5,950 nt of DNA from JAXJQF01 sp036311285 (GTDB lineage Bacteria > Pseudomonadota > Gammaproteobacteria > Enterobacterales > Succinivibrionaceae): assembly GCA_036311285.1 (NCBI GenBank), contig JAXJQF010000134.1, forward strand, positions 1 through 5,950. Reading direction: 5' to 3'. Positions 5,275 through 5,950 of the stretch are shown in pieces. Both the position numbers and the translations under genes were made by a program. Within the stretch, counting starts at the first letter, position 1, and the number at the start of each line of letters is the position of its first letter. A model generated the notes under the pieces. It searched no databases. It was not told the origin of the DNA and saw only the letters and a list, made by a program, of their open reading frames with translations.

Positions 5275-5795
5275 TGATAATTACTGTCGGCGGATTGGCT
5301 GGAACTGGAACAACTACCACTGCTGAGGGTCTCTCAGAAAAGTTAGATATTCCATATATCTCTGCAGGATTTGTCTTTAGAGAAATGGCTGCAGAAAGGG
5401 GAATGAGCGTTCTTGAATTCAGTGAGTTTGCTGAAGGTAATGATGATATTGATAAAGAAATTGATAAAAGGCAAGCTGAAAAGGCTAAAGAGGCAGAAAA
5501 TCTCATTGTTGAAGGAAGGCTGTCAGCATATTTTGTTGATAATGCTGACTTGAGAGTTTGGTTGGTAACACCTTTTGATGTTCGATCAAAAAGAATTTCC
5601 GAAAGAGAAGAGAAATCTGTTGATGTAGCCAAAGAGGAGATTATAACTCGTGAAAAAAGCGAAGCCTTGAGATACATGGAAATCCATAACATTGACATTT
5701 CAAATATGGATATCTATGACATAATTATAAATACTGGTACTTTCAATCCTGAAAACGTATCAGAAATCATTATTCAAACATTAAAGGTGATATAA
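5274..5795 (+). CDS. cmk: Cytidylate kinase (archaeal type)
   Basis: Cmk phosphorylates CMP and dCMP with ATP in pyrimidine nucleotide metabolism. The 173-residue product is the short archaeal form. It has the P-loop GGLAGTGTTTT (6-16), in which the usual Lys is Thr13, then a substrate region YISAGFVFREMAAERGMS (28-45), the VEGRLSAYF motif (79-87), LRVWLVTP (93-100), RSKRISEREEK (104-114), an REKSEALRY segment (127-134, basic residues expected near phosphates), and DIYDIIINT near the end. Start ATG 5274 overlaps the rpl34e stop by one base. Only a weak GAGG (5260-5263) lies upstream, so translational coupling to rpl34e is likely. The position between rpl34e and rpl14e is the usual archaeal order. 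CMP specificity is inferred from family resemblance and neighbours. Confidence 0.93.
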   Translation: MIITVGGLAGTGTTTTAEGLSEKLDIPYISAGFVFREMAAERGMSVLEFSEFAEGNDDIDKEIDKRQAEKAKEAENLIVEGRLSAYFVDNADLRVWLVTPFDVRSKRISEREEKSVDVAKEEIITREKSEALRYMEIHNIDISNMDIYDIIINTGTFNPENVSEIIIQTLKVI

Positions 5796-5950
5796 ATGGC
5801 ATCAATCGAAGTAGGTAGAGTATGTGTTAAAATCGCCGGTAGAGAAGCTGGCGAAAAATGTGCAATCGTTGAAATTATCGATGAAAACTTTGTAGAAGTT
5901 GTTGGTGAAGCAGTTAAAAACAGAAGATGTAACATTGCTCACTTAGAACC
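5796..5950 (+). CDS. rpl14e: Large ribosomal subunit protein eL14 (L14e), 5' part
   Basis: The frame starts at ATG 5796, directly after the cmk stop (5793-5795), and runs off the window after 51 complete codons. It begins MASIEVGRVCVKIAGREAG and continues with CAIVEIIDENFVEVVG and a basic NRRCNIAHLE stretch, the KOW-type beta-barrel start of archaeal L14e, where IEVGRxCVKxxGREAG and RRxNIxHLEP are typical. eL14 is a 50S protein shared by eukaryotes and some archaea. AGGTGAT (5785-5791), within the last cmk codons and 4 nt before the ATG, is a perfect SD match. About half of the expected protein (roughly 75-100 residues in archaea) is visible. A cbf5/truB pseudouridine synthase gene often follows in related genomes but is outside this window. 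Confidence 0.95.
   Translation, partial: MASIEVGRVCVKIAGREAGEKCAIVEIIDENFVEVVGEAVKNRRCNIAHLE

Noticed and set aside
5111..5326. Alternative-frame + strand ORF across rpl34e and cmk
   Set aside because: It is out of frame with two recognised genes, has no SD and shows no domain.
5264..5698. Antisense ORF of 144 codons opposite cmk
   Set aside because: The Ser/Leu-rich composition is typical of a shadow on the reverse strand of an AT-rich gene, and cmk on the other strand has clear conserved motifs.
1..5950. A previously undescribed accessory, defence or mobile system
   Set aside because: Every gene is assigned to a conserved core family in the expected archaeal spc order, with no mobile element, phage, CRISPR or orphan gene.

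Overview
The window is an AT-rich piece of the archaeal spc-type ribosomal protein operon. All genes are on the + strand. Proteins restricted to archaea and eukaryotes (eL19, eL34, eL14), an archaeal-type AdkA, a SecY of archaeal type and Shine-Dalgarno (SD) sites matching AGGAGGTGAT identify a euryarchaeon. The AT-rich base composition, the gene order and remembered protein sequences suggest a methanogen of the Methanobacteriales, probably Methanobrevibacter or a close relative. The genus is an inference from memory and was not checked by a search.

Layout: 3' end of rpl19e (1-165), rpl18 (168-749), rps5 (752-1393), rpl30 (1405-1863), rpl15 (start re-assigned to ATG 1879, end 2316), secY (2343-3704), adkA (start re-assigned to GTG 3746, end 4306), an Oxa1/EMC3-like (DUF106) membrane insertase gene (4319-4897), a 110-nt intergenic gap with a candidate terminator and promoter, then rpl34e (5008-5274), cmk (5274-5795) and the 5' end of rpl14e (5796 onward). 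Coding density is very high: most junctions are 0-26 nt apart and several SD sites lie inside the preceding gene. No stretch over 300 nt lacks a gene. I see no tRNA, rRNA, CRISPR, insertion sequence or phage gene.

How the genes work together: six ribosomal proteins in full or part from the large subunit (eL19, uL18, uL30, uL15, eL34, eL14) and one from the small subunit (uS5) are co-expressed with the SecY translocon channel, a second membrane-insertion protein of the Oxa1 superfamily, and two nucleoside monophosphate kinases (AMP and CMP). The set joins ribosome assembly, cotranslational membrane insertion and nucleotide supply. The content is a conserved core locus, not an accessory or novel defence-type system.

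The points of most interest are small. Inverted repeats sit on the stop codons of rpl15, secY and the insertase gene, and two of them resemble terminators. A likely internal promoter lies before rpl34e. The longest-ORF starts of rpl15 and adkA appear wrong. The Walker A lysine is missing from both kinases. A local patch of non-preferred codons lies in TM8 of secY.
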